Below are positions 44,961 through 57,200 of a DNA stretch of 64,000 bases, one piece after another; the first letter of the stretch is position 1, and the number at the start of each line of letters is the position of its first letter. Source of the stretch: Uranotaenia lowii (lineage: Eukaryota; Arthropoda; Insecta; Diptera; Culicidae); NCBI RefSeq assembly GCF_029784155.1, contig NC_073691.1:63046822-63110821 (forward strand), given 5' to 3'. The notes beneath the pieces are model-generated. The model saw only the letters and a list, made by a program, of their open reading frames with translations. It was not told where the DNA came from and did not search any database. The position numbers were made by a program, and so were the translations under genes.

Positions 44961-45398
44961 ACTATGCCCAACATTTCGCTGATTCAGTTGGCGCAAATAG
45001 AAGAGGTAAGCATTGACGAGGCCTGAAATTCGATTCGGAAGAATGGAGAAGAAAGCAGCTTCGTGGGGAAAAAAATGGGCGGAAATCGAATCCGGTGGAC
45101 AAAACTTTGAACCGGAAAGTCATGCGTGCTTACGCCAGTAAGCCTCGTAAGAAAACTGCCTCGATTTAAAATGTGGCCAAAAACGTGGATCCCCTCTCAG
45201 CACTGTCCATAGCACCACGTTAGATTGGGTTTAAAGACAATCAAGAAGCAGAAGAAGCCGAAGCCAAGTCAAAACAAGCTGCTTCCGTTAAACTAAGAGC
45301 TCTTAAATATCAACTGCGGTGTGGAAAATCGGTGTGCGTAATCATCAACAACGGATCCTATTAAAGTTTGATAACAAAACGCTTCCGGGTAACCAATA

Positions 45399-46676
45399 AA
45401 GGGTGATACGGTCAAAATTTGGTCAATATCAACTTGACGTATTTCTTTCAATTTTGCATTTAAAAAACCTGAACACCCCTCATTTTGAAGGTGTGTAGAA
45501 TGTTGCTCATATTTTGATTTTGGAATTCACTCTTCAGTTGTCAAAATGCCGTCCAAGGAAGAAGAGCAGCGTATCAAAATTTTGCTCGCCCATCGCGAAA
45601 ATCCGAGCTACTCGAACGCAAAGCTGGAAAAATCGCTAAAAGTTGCCAAATCAAGCGTTACAAATGTAATTAAAGTGTTTGGGGAACGTTTGTCGACAGC
45701 CAGGAAGTCTGGATCGGGGGGAAATCGAAAACCGGAAGCCGCTGAGACGACAAAGAGAGTTGCCGGTAGTTTCAAGCGAAACCCTAACCTCTCTCTCTGA
45801 GATGCCGCAAATAAGCTGGGTGTAACGTCTACAACCGTGCATCGAGCCAAAAAAACGAGCCGGACTATCGACTTACAAGAAGGTAGTGATTCCAAATCAC
45901 GATGATAAACAAAATACGAAGGCCAAAGCGCGATCCCGGAGGCTGTACACGACGATGCTGACGAAGTTTGACTGCGTGGTAATGGACGACGAAACCTACG
46001 TCAAAGCCGACTACAAGCAGCTTGCGGGACAGGAGTTTTATACGGCAAAAGGAAGGGGAAAGGTAGCAGATATTTTGAAGCACATGAAACTGTCAAAGTT
46101 CGCGAAGAAATATCTGGTTTGGCAAGCCATCTGTACCTGTGGCTTGAAAAGCAGCGTTTTCATAGCTTCCGGGACTGTAAACCAAGAAATTTACGTGAAA
46201 GTCTGCGTTCTTTCCTGAAGAAACACGGTTGTTCCGTACTGTTTTGGCCGGATTTGGCATCTTGCCATTACGGTTAAAAGGCCATGGAGTGGTACGCCGC
46301 CAACAACGTGCAGGTGGTTCCCAAGGACAAGAACCCTCCCAACACGCCAGAGCTCCACCCAATTGAGAAATACTGGGCTATTGTCAAGCGGAACCTAGAG
46401 AAAACAAAAAAAACTGCTAAGGGCGAGCAGCAGTTCAAGGCAAACTGGTTTTCTGCGGCGAAGTAGGTGGACAAGGTGTCTGTACAAAATCTGATGGAGG
46501 GGTTAGGGGTAAGGCCCGGCAATTCGGATTTGGAAAAGCGGAAGCATAACTGAATATTTTTCCTGAATTTTATACTAATGAAACTTGAAAAGGAAATTAT
46601 ATTTGATTTTTAAAATAAACGATTTCACCGATTTACACGCGTTTCCCCTTGACCAAATTTTGACCGTTTCACCCTT
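45399..46676 (+). mobile_element. ITmD37E-type transposon, second family, inactivated
   Basis: Inverted ends AAGGGTGATACGGTCAAAAT and AAGGGTGAAACGGTCAAAAT, both continuing TTGGTCAA, flanked by TA (45397-45398, 46677-46678), inserted into the mariner-like pseudogene. 1278 bp. Transposase remnants lie at 45546-46466: MPSKEEEQRIKILLAHREN, VMDDETYVKAD, then FWPDLASCHYG followed by a stop, and HPIEKYW; second D to E is 37. At least one frameshift and two stops. Confidence 0.92.
45546..46550 (+). pseudogene. DD37E transposase, broken
   Basis: Domains in order: N-terminal helix-turn-helix (LEKSLKVAKSSVTNVIKVFG), catalytic first D (about 45985), second D (about 46255) and E (about 46360). A TGA after NPNLSL (45798), a frameshift near 45885, another near 46200 and a TAA in CHYG*KAMEW disrupt it. 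The intact relative at 21370-22338 belongs to a different family by its ends. Confidence 0.88.
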
Positions 46677-47581
46677 TATTACCCTGTTCGGGATGGCCAA
46701 AGTATTGACGGAGACATACATTTTTATAAAAAAAAAAAAATCGGTAAAAAGGCAATAGTTTGGCAAGCCATATGTGAGTGAGACATGCTTTCCGAGTTGT
46801 TCGTGACTACTGACGCAATGAATACAGCTGTTTACATCGGAGAGTGCCTCAACCGTAACCTTCTCCCCATGATCCGCAAGCATGATCTCCTAGTACTGTT
46901 TTGGCCGGATTTGGCATCAGTTCACCACTCAAAAAACACGATGGCTTGGTTCAAAACCAATAACAACGTTCAGATTGTACCAAAGGAGATGATTCCGCAA
47001 ATTGTAAATACTCAAACGAGACCGATTGAAACTGTTTGGGTCCTTACCAAATCGTGGATGAGAAAACATGTGAAGCCTGCAGATTCTATCGAAAACTTTG
47101 CAAAAGACTGGATAAAACCATCGCAAATCAATCTGTGCTTAAGATAATGAGTAGTCTTCGATCAAAAATTCAATCACTGGCTTACACGTTTGACCGGAAT
47201 GTAATTTTTTTTATTGATTCACTGTAGAATTTGTGGATCAAAATTGTTTTTTTTTCTCTAATTATAGACACTTTACCACGTTTGTGGCGTTCGTGTATTT
47301 GGATCAAAAAAGTGAAAAAAAGTATTTGCTCCTAAATTGTGTTTTTACTTTTTCTTCAAAATCGAGCTTAGACTTAAAAGGACACCCTAAAGGTATAGTA
47401 ATCAATATTGTTGTGTCAAAACATGCTAGTTATAAAATTTTTAGTCCAAAAAGCTTTCGAATTCCAATTTTTAATTCGTTTATTTGTGATGGTGTTAAAA
47501 AGAAAACACCTCATTTTATAATATGTTTGTTCAAAATAATCTGGAAAATCATTATTTTACTTTTTTCTTCCAATAATCCAG

Positions 47582-48372
47582 CTGCTTGTCGTTTGCCTGC
47601 TGGGAGCTGTGCAGCTCACGTTGGCAGCCAAAATAAAAATTCCTTCGAAAAACCGCAACGAAGACCTGTTCTCGGATGACGAGTTTACCTTTCCGGTGGA
47701 GGACAACAAGGATCCAACCAACTTTACCGGTGACGTCATGAAGGCCACTATCCTCATGGCGGAAGTCAAAAACACGGGCAAAGGCAAATTCAAATATGCG
47801 TAAGTGAATGAGGGAGAGTTTTGGGATATTTTTGATGCTAATAAACTGTTTACAGGGTAGAAACGCAGAATGGCATCGAAATCGAACAGATTGGAAAGTT
47901 GCGAAACGATAACAAAACGTTCGTCGTGATGGGTTCCTATACCTACACCGGAGCCAATGGAAAACGGTATCGTGTCCGATACACTGCCGACGAATTCGGC
48001 TATCATCCGATCACTGAACTGGATTTGGACATCCCTGAGTATGATTATCAAATTGCTAACTCCCTTTCCAAATAATCATTAAAACCTCCAATCCTTCTAC
48101 CCAGGCTTGAGGGTCAACAACCTGCTACGCGACCTCCACTACAGCCATTCACGTTTGCACCGCGGACAACAACGACGACTACCACGACAACTACGGAGCA
48201 TCCCGGATACAACTACGAACGGCCTTCCAATGCTTATCTGCCCCCAACGAATGGGTACCTGCCGCCTTCGAATGAATATCTACCCGCCAAAAATGTGAAC
48301 GAGCCACCACAACAACAGCTGCCGCCTTTTTTCGATCCTCCGTTCCGAGGTCGGAACAACAATTTCATCTAG
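47582..48372 (+). CDS. Cuticular protein, CPR family, RR-1 type (three exons seen, first exon missing)
   Basis: Exons 47582-47799, 47856-48038 and 48105-48372 join in frame through GT-AG introns of 56 and 66 bp and give 222 residues. They start with a hydrophobic signal-peptide core (LLVVCLLGAVQLTLAA), then a Rebers-Riddiford chitin-binding block (GSYTYTGANGKRYRVRYTADEFGYHP), and end with a proline/threonine-rich tail with YLPP repeats. It should be secreted by epidermis and bind chitin in the cuticle. The frame has no ATG before the signal core; an acceptor (TTTTTTCTTCCAATAATCCAG) ends at 47581, so a short first exon with the ATG lies upstream, as is usual in this family. An AATAAA lies at 48575-48580. 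If the second intron is retained, the frame stops 15 codons later. Confidence 0.9.
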
Positions 48373-48599
48373 GCTAACTTCATTCACATCCGGAACTCCT
48401 ACCTAGTGAAGCTATGAAGTACAAACTTCAAATCCTACATATGTGAGAGGTCGACGATCATCTGTCACTCGCATAGCTAGAAAAGTTTCACCGAGATGGT
48501 CAACTACCATTTAGTTTCTAGATTTTAGTTTTTGTAAATATTTCTTCAACGCAGTATTTTAAGTTATTTATAATAATAAAAAATCAATCGTACATCTTT

Positions 48600-50597
48600 T
48601 GAAATTAGATTGTTTCATATTTTCAAAGCATTTTTTCACCTTAAGCAACGTTATACAGTGAACAATTGGCTTATTGGTTCATGACTCGATTTTAAGGTTT
48701 TGCAAACTTCTATCAAACAATTTTCATTGAGTACAGAGAGTTGTTTGTGATTTATTAATACTATAAACCCTGTTATTATCCTAACATCAGACCATGCATT
48801 TGCGATATATTTCGATCTTAGATTTGTGATGTGAATTTGAAAAAAGAAAAAAAAAGTAGCTCCCTGTTGTATTTCCGTGTGAGTTCGTCCTTCCGTGGAT
48901 GGGAATGAAGGTTTTCTGCACAGAAATAAAAAAAATAAATTTTTGATTTATAAACATGACAATACATGTATATTAATTGTCTCAATAGTAAGTTATTTTA
49001 TGTCTTAATATACTATTGAAAATAATTGTTTCATAAAATTTTTTTGTGAATGTTGAAACTCCTTATTTCGAATTTCTGTGCACCACTATTGAGAACCCTT
49101 CTAAATGATTTCGTGGGAAAACGAGAAAGAACCAAATGGTATTAATTTTTTTCCAGATAACTGTTTAATTGCATTTTTATGTGACTTGTGGAACACTATT
49201 TTAAACACACGCGACCTAAATATTTAAACACATCACTTTATGAAATCTCCAGAATGGTTCTTAATAAAAAGAAAAACAAATATTTGTTGAAGTACCCCCA
49301 AATAAAAAAAATGTAACTGTAGTAGAATGATGTCTTATTCTATTACAGTTCTTCAAAGTCCGGGCGTTGCTGGTGGCTCCAGAGAGTCCTTCATTCGATC
49401 CAACAAAAGTTACACATAATGAATTAATGAATACAAAATATATATAAAATTCAAAATATATATAGTATCTCAAAAAGTTGATTGTACACCCAATTTTTTC
49501 CTTTTTTCTCGAAATATTGTGTTCTCGCAGTCACGAGAATTTCTCATTGAAATTTTCAATTCATCAGTTGGATAAATCATACAGTTGATAAACTATCAGC
49601 ATTATTTTTTTTTCGCCTATCAATTGACTCGGTAAATGAACAAATAAAAAACGTAAATTTTTCGAGCGTGCCAAAATTTAATGTGTACACTTATGAACCT
49701 TTTTATTATTTAATGATCGGGACTCGATCAGACTGAACTGAATGCCTTCCACATTTTTTCGAGACACTTGAACTTTAAGTGCACATATTTTCATCTAGAG
49801 ACGAAATGTTGGGCACTTATGAATCAAAAGAGATAGCTTTTAACACAAAGAATTCTTTTTAGTCAATCATATTTGCCTTTTGATCTAGAATATGAATTAC
49901 ACGAGATCCGAAATTATATTTTAATTTTTTTTTGAAAATATTTCAAAAAGTCATCAGCAGCGAATAGAATACGTACTTTCTTATAAAGTTGATCGGTTGT
50001 TTTTTGGGATGAAATTTAAAAAAAAATCTTGAAGGTATGGCATTTTCTCTGTAATTTCGTGAAAATAATAATTGAAAATTCCATAGAAAATCAATGATCG
50101 ATTTTATATGCAAAAGCTGTGTTAAATAACACTTATTTTTGATAGGCCTACACAGCTGCTAATACTCCTTTTATTTTGAAGTTTTATACACCAATCGATA
50201 CCTTTTAAATTCAACTAAAATTTAATTGTGGGATTCGAAGAAAAATATTGCTATCTGATTTTCTGCTGAAATTTTTATTGTTATTTTCTCGAAATTACAG
50301 CAAAATTGCTATACCTATATATTTTTTTTCAATTTCATTACAAAATATCAACGGATCAACTTTTTAAGAATGTAAGTAGTACAGTATTCGCTGCTGCTAA
50401 CATTTTTGAAAACAGTTTGACAAGAAAAAAAATCTTTAAAATATTTTTTACTATGATTGAATCACATAAACTTCAGACGTGTACCCTAGACTGTGTCGCT
50501 TTGGGGTCATTTTTGAATTTCTCAAGTCCTGGGGTCTATAAGCTTTGTTTTGGTTCAGAACTCATCCATAATTTTTTTTCCAAAATTTTAAAGTAAC
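48600..50597. other. AT-rich intergenic region
   Basis: No supported gene. Several short frames without domains. A poly-A/T-rich patch at 49920-50350. Confidence 0.55.
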
Positions 50598-51048
50598 TTT
50601 TATATTAGTTGGCTGGTAAACGGTGGATAATGTGCAACTCGAGACCCCATAGTGGTCATATCACCTCTTATTCACAACTCCTATCTCTACCTCCCCGCGG
50701 TGCCGGCTGGGGTGCGAGTAACCTAAGCGGAGATCGGGTACCCAACCCCGGTGGATGCTTTGGTCGCATGCAGACTGAGAAGGTGGCCGCACGCGTCCCC
50801 AGGTCGGGGGCGGCGTGCAACAACAACCGAGCGTCTGTTCTACAGGTCAGGGGCGGCTCAAGCAGCGTCTGTCTCGCAGCGAGCGGCTGAATTTATGAAA
50901 TGCGGCTCCCGCCAGCTAAGTCCAAGATGGCAGCCCCATCGCGGGATAGGGACTTTAGGCTAACAACCTACTGCTCCTGATATCTTGTATTGTTACAGAA
51001 ACTGAGAGAAGAAATAACCGAATTGGAACTTTGGCAACGACTTTTAGC

Positions 51049-52077
51049 ATGAAAACACGGACTAGAATTGGAACTTGGAATGTTTTGACCCTTGCCCAGC
51101 CAGGAAAGCTGGCTCAACTTGCTAGAGAAGCTAGCCGCCTCAAGCTAGAGATATTGGGACTGAGCGAAGTCCGTTGGCCTAACACTGGAGAACACAAGAC
51201 ACAGTCCGGGCAAGTACTGCTTTACTCTGGCATACGAGGAGAACATGCTACTCGGGAACGAGGAGTTGGTTTCCTTTTAAGCCCGCAGGCCCATGCGGCC
51301 CTCATAAGATGGGAACCGATAAACGAAAGAATAATCGTAGCCAGATTCAGAACACGGGTTAGAAACCTTACAATGGTCCAGTGTTATGCGCCAACTGACG
51401 TTGCCGATTTGCAGGAGAAAGAGCAGTTTTACAGTCAATTGAACAGCGTGGTTGAGAGAATTCCGAAGGGTGACATTCAAATCCACTTAGGCGACTTCAA
51501 CGCAAAGATTGACTCCGACAATCAGGACTTTGAGCGCATCATGGGGCGCCATGGCCTAGGACAGATGAGCGAAAACGGAGAGCTGTTTGTAGAATTTTGT
51601 GGCAACAACAACATGGTGATCGGTGGATCGCTCTTCCCCCATCGACCAGCACATAAGGTCACTTGGGTATCCCGAGATGGCCGAACAGAAAATCAAATTG
51701 ACCACATCTGCATCAGTCGAAAATGGAGAAGGAGCCTTCTTGATGTCCGCAACAAACGAAGCGCAGACATTGCATCTGACCATCACCTCGTCCTTGGCGA
51801 GATACGACTGAGAGTTGCGCGTGTCCAACGGCGCGAGGAGAAAGTCGGGTGTCGATACGACGTCCGCCGGTTGGAGAATCCAGAGGTGAAAAGGGCATAC
51901 GTTGAACAGCTAGAATCCCGAGCCTTGGAGTTGCCGACAGACGGAACAGTCGAAGAACAGTGGTGTGGAATCAAGAATGCTTTTATCACGACGAGCCATG
52001 GTACTCTCGGTAAAGTTCGTGGAAGAAGAAGTGATTTTATTTATTTACATAGTATTCCGTCTCACGACATAACTTGA
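51049..52077 (+). CDS. RTE ORF2, endonuclease half (interrupted)
   Basis: From MKTRTRIGTWNVLTL: an APE-type endonuclease with the catalytic signature residues visible (N in GTWNV, E in LSEVRW, D/N in GDFNAK at about 51490, and SDHH at about 51778). It nicks target DNA for target-primed reverse transcription. The last ~14 codons before the stop at 52075-52077 come from the nested insertion. Without the insertion and one TSD copy (253 bp removed), the frame continues into 52288 and makes a protein of about 987 residues. Confidence 0.9.
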   Translation: MKTRTRIGTWNVLTLAQPGKLAQLAREASRLKLEILGLSEVRWPNTGEHKTQSGQVLLYSGIRGEHATRERGVGFLLSPQAHAALIRWEPINERIIVARFRTRVRNLTMVQCYAPTDVADLQEKEQFYSQLNSVVERIPKGDIQIHLGDFNAKIDSDNQDFERIMGRHGLGQMSENGELFVEFCGNNNMVIGGSLFPHRPAHKVTWVSRDGRTENQIDHICISRKWRRSLLDVRNKRSADIASDHHLVLGEIRLRVARVQRREEKVGCRYDVRRLENPEVKRAYVEQLESRALELPTDGTVEEQWCGIKNAFITTSHGTLGKVRGRRSDFIYLHSIPSHDIT

Positions 52078-52276
52078 CGAACATAATTCCTGAAATTCAC
52101 TCGGTTCATAGCAACCGTTCTCCAATTTCTCGGGCACCCCACGTTCGCCAGATCACGCTCCACTTGGTCTAACCATCTCGCTCGTTGCGCCCCCGCTCGT
52201 CTTGTTCCTACCGGATTCGTAGCGAACACCTGTTTTGCAGGACAGTCGTCCGGCATTCTCGCAACATGTCCCGCCC
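52035..52276 (-). mobile_element. 5'-truncated RTE-like tail nested in the RTE element
   Basis: Flanked by AGAAGAAGTGA (52024-52034 and 52277-52287). On the minus strand it encodes only the C-terminal end of another RTE-type protein (WAGHVARMPDD, RRAGAQRARWLDQVERD, ending VRQVMS at 52074) and ends in an AAAT-like tail. A 242-bp, strongly 5'-truncated insertion of a different RTE family. Confidence 0.92.
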
Positions 52277-52287
52277 AGAAGAAGTGA

Positions 52288-54265
52288 ATGGATGTCGGAT
52301 GAAACCTGGAGGATGATCGATGATCGGAGAAAGGCGAAAGTCGGAATTGAGCAGGCATGTACCGGGTCAGCCAAAGCAGCCGCCCGCTTACGATATGCGG
52401 AGCTGGAGAAGGCAGTTAAACGAGCTTGTAGACGAGACAAGAGAGCCTGGACAAACTCCCTAGCCGAAGAGGGAGAAAGAGCCGCCGCCATTGGAGATAT
52501 CCGATTATTATATGATATTTCTCGCCGCCTTAGTGGTGCAAGGACTAATGCAAGAATGCCGCTGAAAGACCGAGCAGGTCAGCTGCTGACAGATCGAACA
52601 GATCAGCTTAAGCGTTGGACTGAGCATTTTGATCAACTTTTCCGAGTTACAAATAGCAATGGCCAACAGAACCCGCAGCTCGAGGCGCCCACAGTAAGTC
52701 GCATTAATGGCGTCAACTCGGAAGCGCCCTCGCTGGCTGAAATAGAAACGGCAATCAAAAACATGAAATCCAACAAAGCGCCTGGAATCGATTGCATTCC
52801 TGCTGAAATACTCAAAGCCGACCCTGCCTTGTCAGCACAAATGTTGCACCGTCTTTTCGCTGACATTTGGGATACTGCAACATTCCCGGCCGACTGGATG
52901 CAGGGTATCCTCGTAAAGGTCCCAAAGAAAGGAGACCTAACAGAGTGCGGTAACTGGCGTGGCATAACTTTGATCTGTACAACCCTCAAAGTACTCTGCA
53001 AAGTGATCCTGAACAGGATCCAGGAGAAAATCGACGCTACACTCCGACGGCAACAAGCTGGATTCCGATCCGGACGATCATGTGTGGACCACATCACAAC
53101 GCTACGAATAATACTGGAACAAATCAACGAATTCCAGGACTCTCTTCTGCTGGTGTTCGTTGATTTCGAAAAAGCATTTGACCGACTGAACCACGAAAAC
53201 ATCTGGGCTGCTCTTAGACGACGAGGGGTCCCAGAGAAACTAGTCCATCTCATCGAAGCACAGTACGAGGCATTTTCGTGCAAGGTCTTGCACGACGGTG
53301 TCTTGTCCGAACCAATCCCGGTAACTGCTGGAGTGAGACAAGGATGTATTTTGTCACCGCTGCTTTTTCTCATCGTAATGGATGAGATCTTGACTGGATC
53401 GATTGACTGTAGACCAAACCGAGGATTGCCGTGGAATCCTTCAACCATGGAGCAACTGAACGACCTTGACCTGGCAGACGATATTTTTTTGCTCGCCCAA
53501 ACACAACAAGACATGCAGAGCAAACTCGACGACCTCACCGAAAGCTCCAAGGCAGCAGGTCTCAAAATCAATGTCGGAAAGACCAAGTCGATGGAAATCA
53601 ATACAGAAAATCGTTCCAATTTCGTGGTAGCTGGACAACAGGTTGAGACAGTGGAGTGCTTCCAGTATCTTGGTAGCCAGATTACGCCTGATGGTGGTAC
53701 CAAGAAGGACATCGAAACCCGGATCAGAAAAGCCCGATTTGCGTTTGCGAGTCTCCGAAACATCTGGCGGTCACGCCAGATCTCTCTACGAACTAAGATC
53801 CGAATCTTCAACTCAAACGTCAAATCCGTATTGCTGTACGGGTGTGAAACTTGGTGCACATATGCGGTGACGACGCGAAAACTGCAAGTTTTTGTGAATC
53901 GCTGCCTGCGGAACATCATCCGCGCTTGGTGGCCTGGCAACTGGATCTCAAACGTTGAACTTCATCGCCGGTGTCATCAAAAGGCGCTAGAAATCGAGAT
54001 TCGGGAACGTAAGTGGAGATGGATTGGGCACACGCTGCGAAGAGATGAAAACGAGATTGGCAGAGAGGCGCTCGACTGGAATCCAGATGGGCATCGAAGA
54101 AGAGGCAGGCCCAAAAGCTCGTGGCGGCGAAGTCTAGCCGCTGAAATCCGCACAGTTGACGAGAACCTTGGCTGGCAGCAAGTGAAGACGCTGGCTCCGG
54201 ATCGCCAGCAGTGGAGATCTTTTATCTCAGCCCTATGCGCCGGTCAATCGGCGCTGGACCCTTAG
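52288..54265 (+). CDS. RTE ORF2, reverse transcriptase half (downstream of the interruption)
   Basis: The frame is open from before 52288 to the TAG at 54263-54265. RT blocks: KSNKAPGIDCIPAEIL (about 52770), GNWRGITLICTTLKVLCKV, QAGFRSGRSCVDHI, VFVDFEKAFDRLN (about 53155), VRQGCILSPLLFL (about 53335) and the catalytic LADDIFLLA (about 53475). Then the RTE-type C-terminus WIGHTLRRDENEI...EALDWNPDGHRRRGRPK. No stops. Apart from the nested insertion it looks functional, so the family was recently active. Confidence 0.92.
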
Positions 54266-54290
54266 GTTAGGTAGGTAGGTTTTATATTAG

Positions 54291-57200
54291 TAAATTTTAA
54301 CTTTAATGTTCGTGGGAAAAAAAATTTAAAATTATGTACTGAAAAAGCAATTTCATTTTTGTTTCTTTTGTGGCACCGAGCTTGTAAATGGTTTTTGTTC
54401 CAATTTATAAATTTTCTAAAGGAAATTTTCCGCTCAAAAACTTTGTTAAAAGCCGCAATTTCGTATCTAATTAGGCAGAAAAGTTATTAGTTGTTTAATA
54501 GGGGCATGACTTTTGGCATTGAAAAATATAAATAATTTTCTAGTATTTTAAACATTTTTTTAAATTAATAACTATTGGCCAGTAAATTAAGTTTCAAAAA
54601 CTAGTGTTTCTACTGCCATTTAAATCTCACCTAAATATTTTAGAAGTTGTTGAATGAAATAGTAATATTTTCACATAAACTTACATTAAAATAAATGTGA
54701 AAGATATGTATGTGTTAGCTAAAATTATGAAAGTTCTGTTTCAGAGAGCATTCTCACTCACTGGTTGAGAGAATAGGAATTTTATCCTGTTTTCTGTTAA
54801 CCAAAGTTTTTGTTACTGAAGGTTTTGTTTAGAATCCACAAGGTGTTTGAGCCGTTAATTTTACTGTCATGATTGTGTCATTGATTTTCAGAATAATCTG
54901 ATACCCTTGATGCAGAACCTGAGTAACAGGCCTTCTTCTCCAGTGTTGGACAATTTCACAATTTGAATAACAACAAAGCATCGATTATCTTATAGCGTTC
55001 TCTTTGATTTATTTCTTTCAGTTTCTGTTATTACCGCCATAATTTCAAGCGGTTTTCCAGTTTTCATTCGTTTTCGGTACCATATACTTATCGTCTCGTC
55101 AATGTGTGTGTTTGTTTTTTTTTGGTCGGTTTTCACCGCGGTCATTCTCCAAAACATTCTGCCCGATACTCCTAAAATACTTTTCTACCATTAAGAAGTT
55201 CTAACAGAGTCAGCTGTTGTCGGAGGGGCACGCATCCTTACATACTCTTCTGATGATCAACCGCCAATCAGTTGTTCGGTCTTTAACGCTCAATTTCATT
55301 CTCTTGGGTTAGTGCACTTTTCATCAGATAGAGTTTTTTTTTCATCATTTTCTGGTAAAAATATCGCTAGCTTTTCGTAATAGACTAGAAAATGAAGAAA
55401 AAACATTTCTCGTCCCACTTTACGTTCAATGAATTTCAACAATTTTTCTTTTTAATGCTTCAGTGTTTTATTTGTTTTTCCCAAGCGGTTCTTTTTGCTG
55501 ACGTTACAGTTTGGTTTTCAGTACGAAAATATATACGTTAATGTTTTTTCTTTATTTTTCTTATTCTTGTTTTGTAGTAAATATGATCTTAATTTTCATT
55601 TGCATTCTTAAATAGAGTTTTTCTCGATAATCGTTCTCTCTCTCTTGCTTCGGTACTCATTTGCTAATAGTGAGAGGTTGACTCGAAATTGCGCCCGAAG
55701 GTGATCTGAAATCCGATCGTTTTTTTTTTTTAAGTTGTTCATCAATCGTTTCCGGCTCAGCCATGAATGTCTTTCTCTCGGATCACCTTGAGTTCTGCTC
55801 GTGTTTCTCGGATGAAACGTGAAAAGAGAGTTTTTAACTACTAGCAATACCAATTTTTGCTTTTGTTTACACTATTTTGTCGTTTTTGTAGATGGTTTAA
55901 CTGTTATTTTATTGTATCATTGTAAGTATTAGTATTTGTTTTAGTACCAAATCGGAGATTGCGTGTAATTTTGCCGCTTGTGTAGATGGCAAAGAGAAGT
56001 CGAATCGACTCTCCAACGAACGTTTTTCGATTAAACCTACGAGCATATAAGCCCCCAATGCAATGTTTTTAGCGTTTTAAATGGATAGGGTGAAGGGCTA
56101 CTTGAAATGATTATATTTAAGAGTTGAAGCAATAACGATGAATAGACTAGAATTTAGAACGTTAAGGTGAGTCTCGGATTTTTCGATGAAAAAATTCCAT
56201 GATGATGATTATTACGAAGACATAGATATTGTGAGTCAATATTTTGAAAAAAAAAATCGTCGTTGGAAAGTGTCATCTATCTCTGATATTCACTTTCGGA
56301 GAGCGAGGCAGCGTGCGATCGCGTGAAGAACCGCAGACTATTTTGGATAAGAGTTTGACATTCTGCAACATGTTTCGTATGTTTATTGAATTACTTTTTT
56401 GTTGTATTGATTCGGTGTACAAGCACATCCAAGCATGCTGTTTAAGATTTCGATTTAAACTATTTCGACAATATAAACAATTAATAGTTGTTTTTTTCTG
56501 TTTGATAATGTTTCAACTAACAATCACGTGGTCTCTTCTGGATGTTTTATCAGCGATGCCTACTAAATGTAGGAGAAAAGTGTACACGAGTTTGGCCCAC
56601 ATAGAGTGGAGTATCTGACGTACAGAAATTCGGCGCCTGCTGTGTTTATAGTCATCTCGAGTGTAAGTGCGAATGATCTACTACTAGAGCACATATAGCG
56701 CATATTCAACACCATTTACAGTCATATTTGATGGGTTAATTTTGGCACCAATAGGCGCCTTTAATAAATGTGTCAACATGTTCGATTTGAATCGATAGAT
56801 GGTAATTCAATCAAGGAATTAAACGGTACGCGTTACAATAAATCAACGCTATTAGTTTGTTTTCACTTCCTGCCCCTTTCCTATACGATCGAATATAAAA
56901 CCTTAATGCTTCTCGCGTACGGCTCTTTTTCGACTTTTCAGAAACACGAATTCGATCCCAAATTCTGCTCGGTTCAACCCATTTTCAACATAGTTATATT
57001 GATGTTTTCCTTTCTTCTGTTCTGTATCTACAAATTATAGCAATAGAGAAACTACGCTTAGAAAACAAAATTAAACAAACTTCAGCACCAAATACGAAAA
57101 AGATTTATTCGATCCCTTACGGTCTTTGCTAGTTATACCACGAATACTCCACAAGGTGTTTCGAGGTTTCCAATCGGATAAGTCTTTTCCTGCATAAATT

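Larger units (their letters stand above)
44961..47150 (+). pseudogene. Tc1/mariner-like transposase, decayed, split by an ITmD37E element
   Basis: The 5' part (about 44970-45396) has a helix-turn-helix-like start and a basic region with stops. After the nested element (45399-46676) the frame gives KKAIVWQAICE, NLLPMIRKH, FWPDLASVHHSK (second catalytic D, about 46905) and TRPIETVWVL (E, about 47025), ending at 47145. Spacing from D to E is 39 residues by my count, two more than DD37E. The element is old; TIRs were not found. Confidence 0.7.
50609..54279 (+). mobile_element. Full-length RTE-clade non-LTR retrotransposon with 11-bp TSD
   Basis: TTTTATATTAG flanks it (50598-50608, 54280-54290; the first T could belong to the element). 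It has a GC-rich 5' UTR (50609-51048), one long ORF (apurinic-like endonuclease plus reverse transcriptase), and a short 3' end with TTAGGTTAGGTAGGTAGG repeats, as RTE elements have. The only major lesion is a nested 242-bp insertion at 52035. A related fragment is at 29308-30205. Confidence 0.93.

Noticed and set aside
52633..53940. 435-codon minus-strand frame
   Set aside because: Antisense shadow of the RTE reverse transcriptase, which has all RT motifs on the plus strand.
56244..56618. Membrane protein of 124 aa
   Set aside because: Hydrophobic only because the region is T-rich; no homology recognised and no conserved context.
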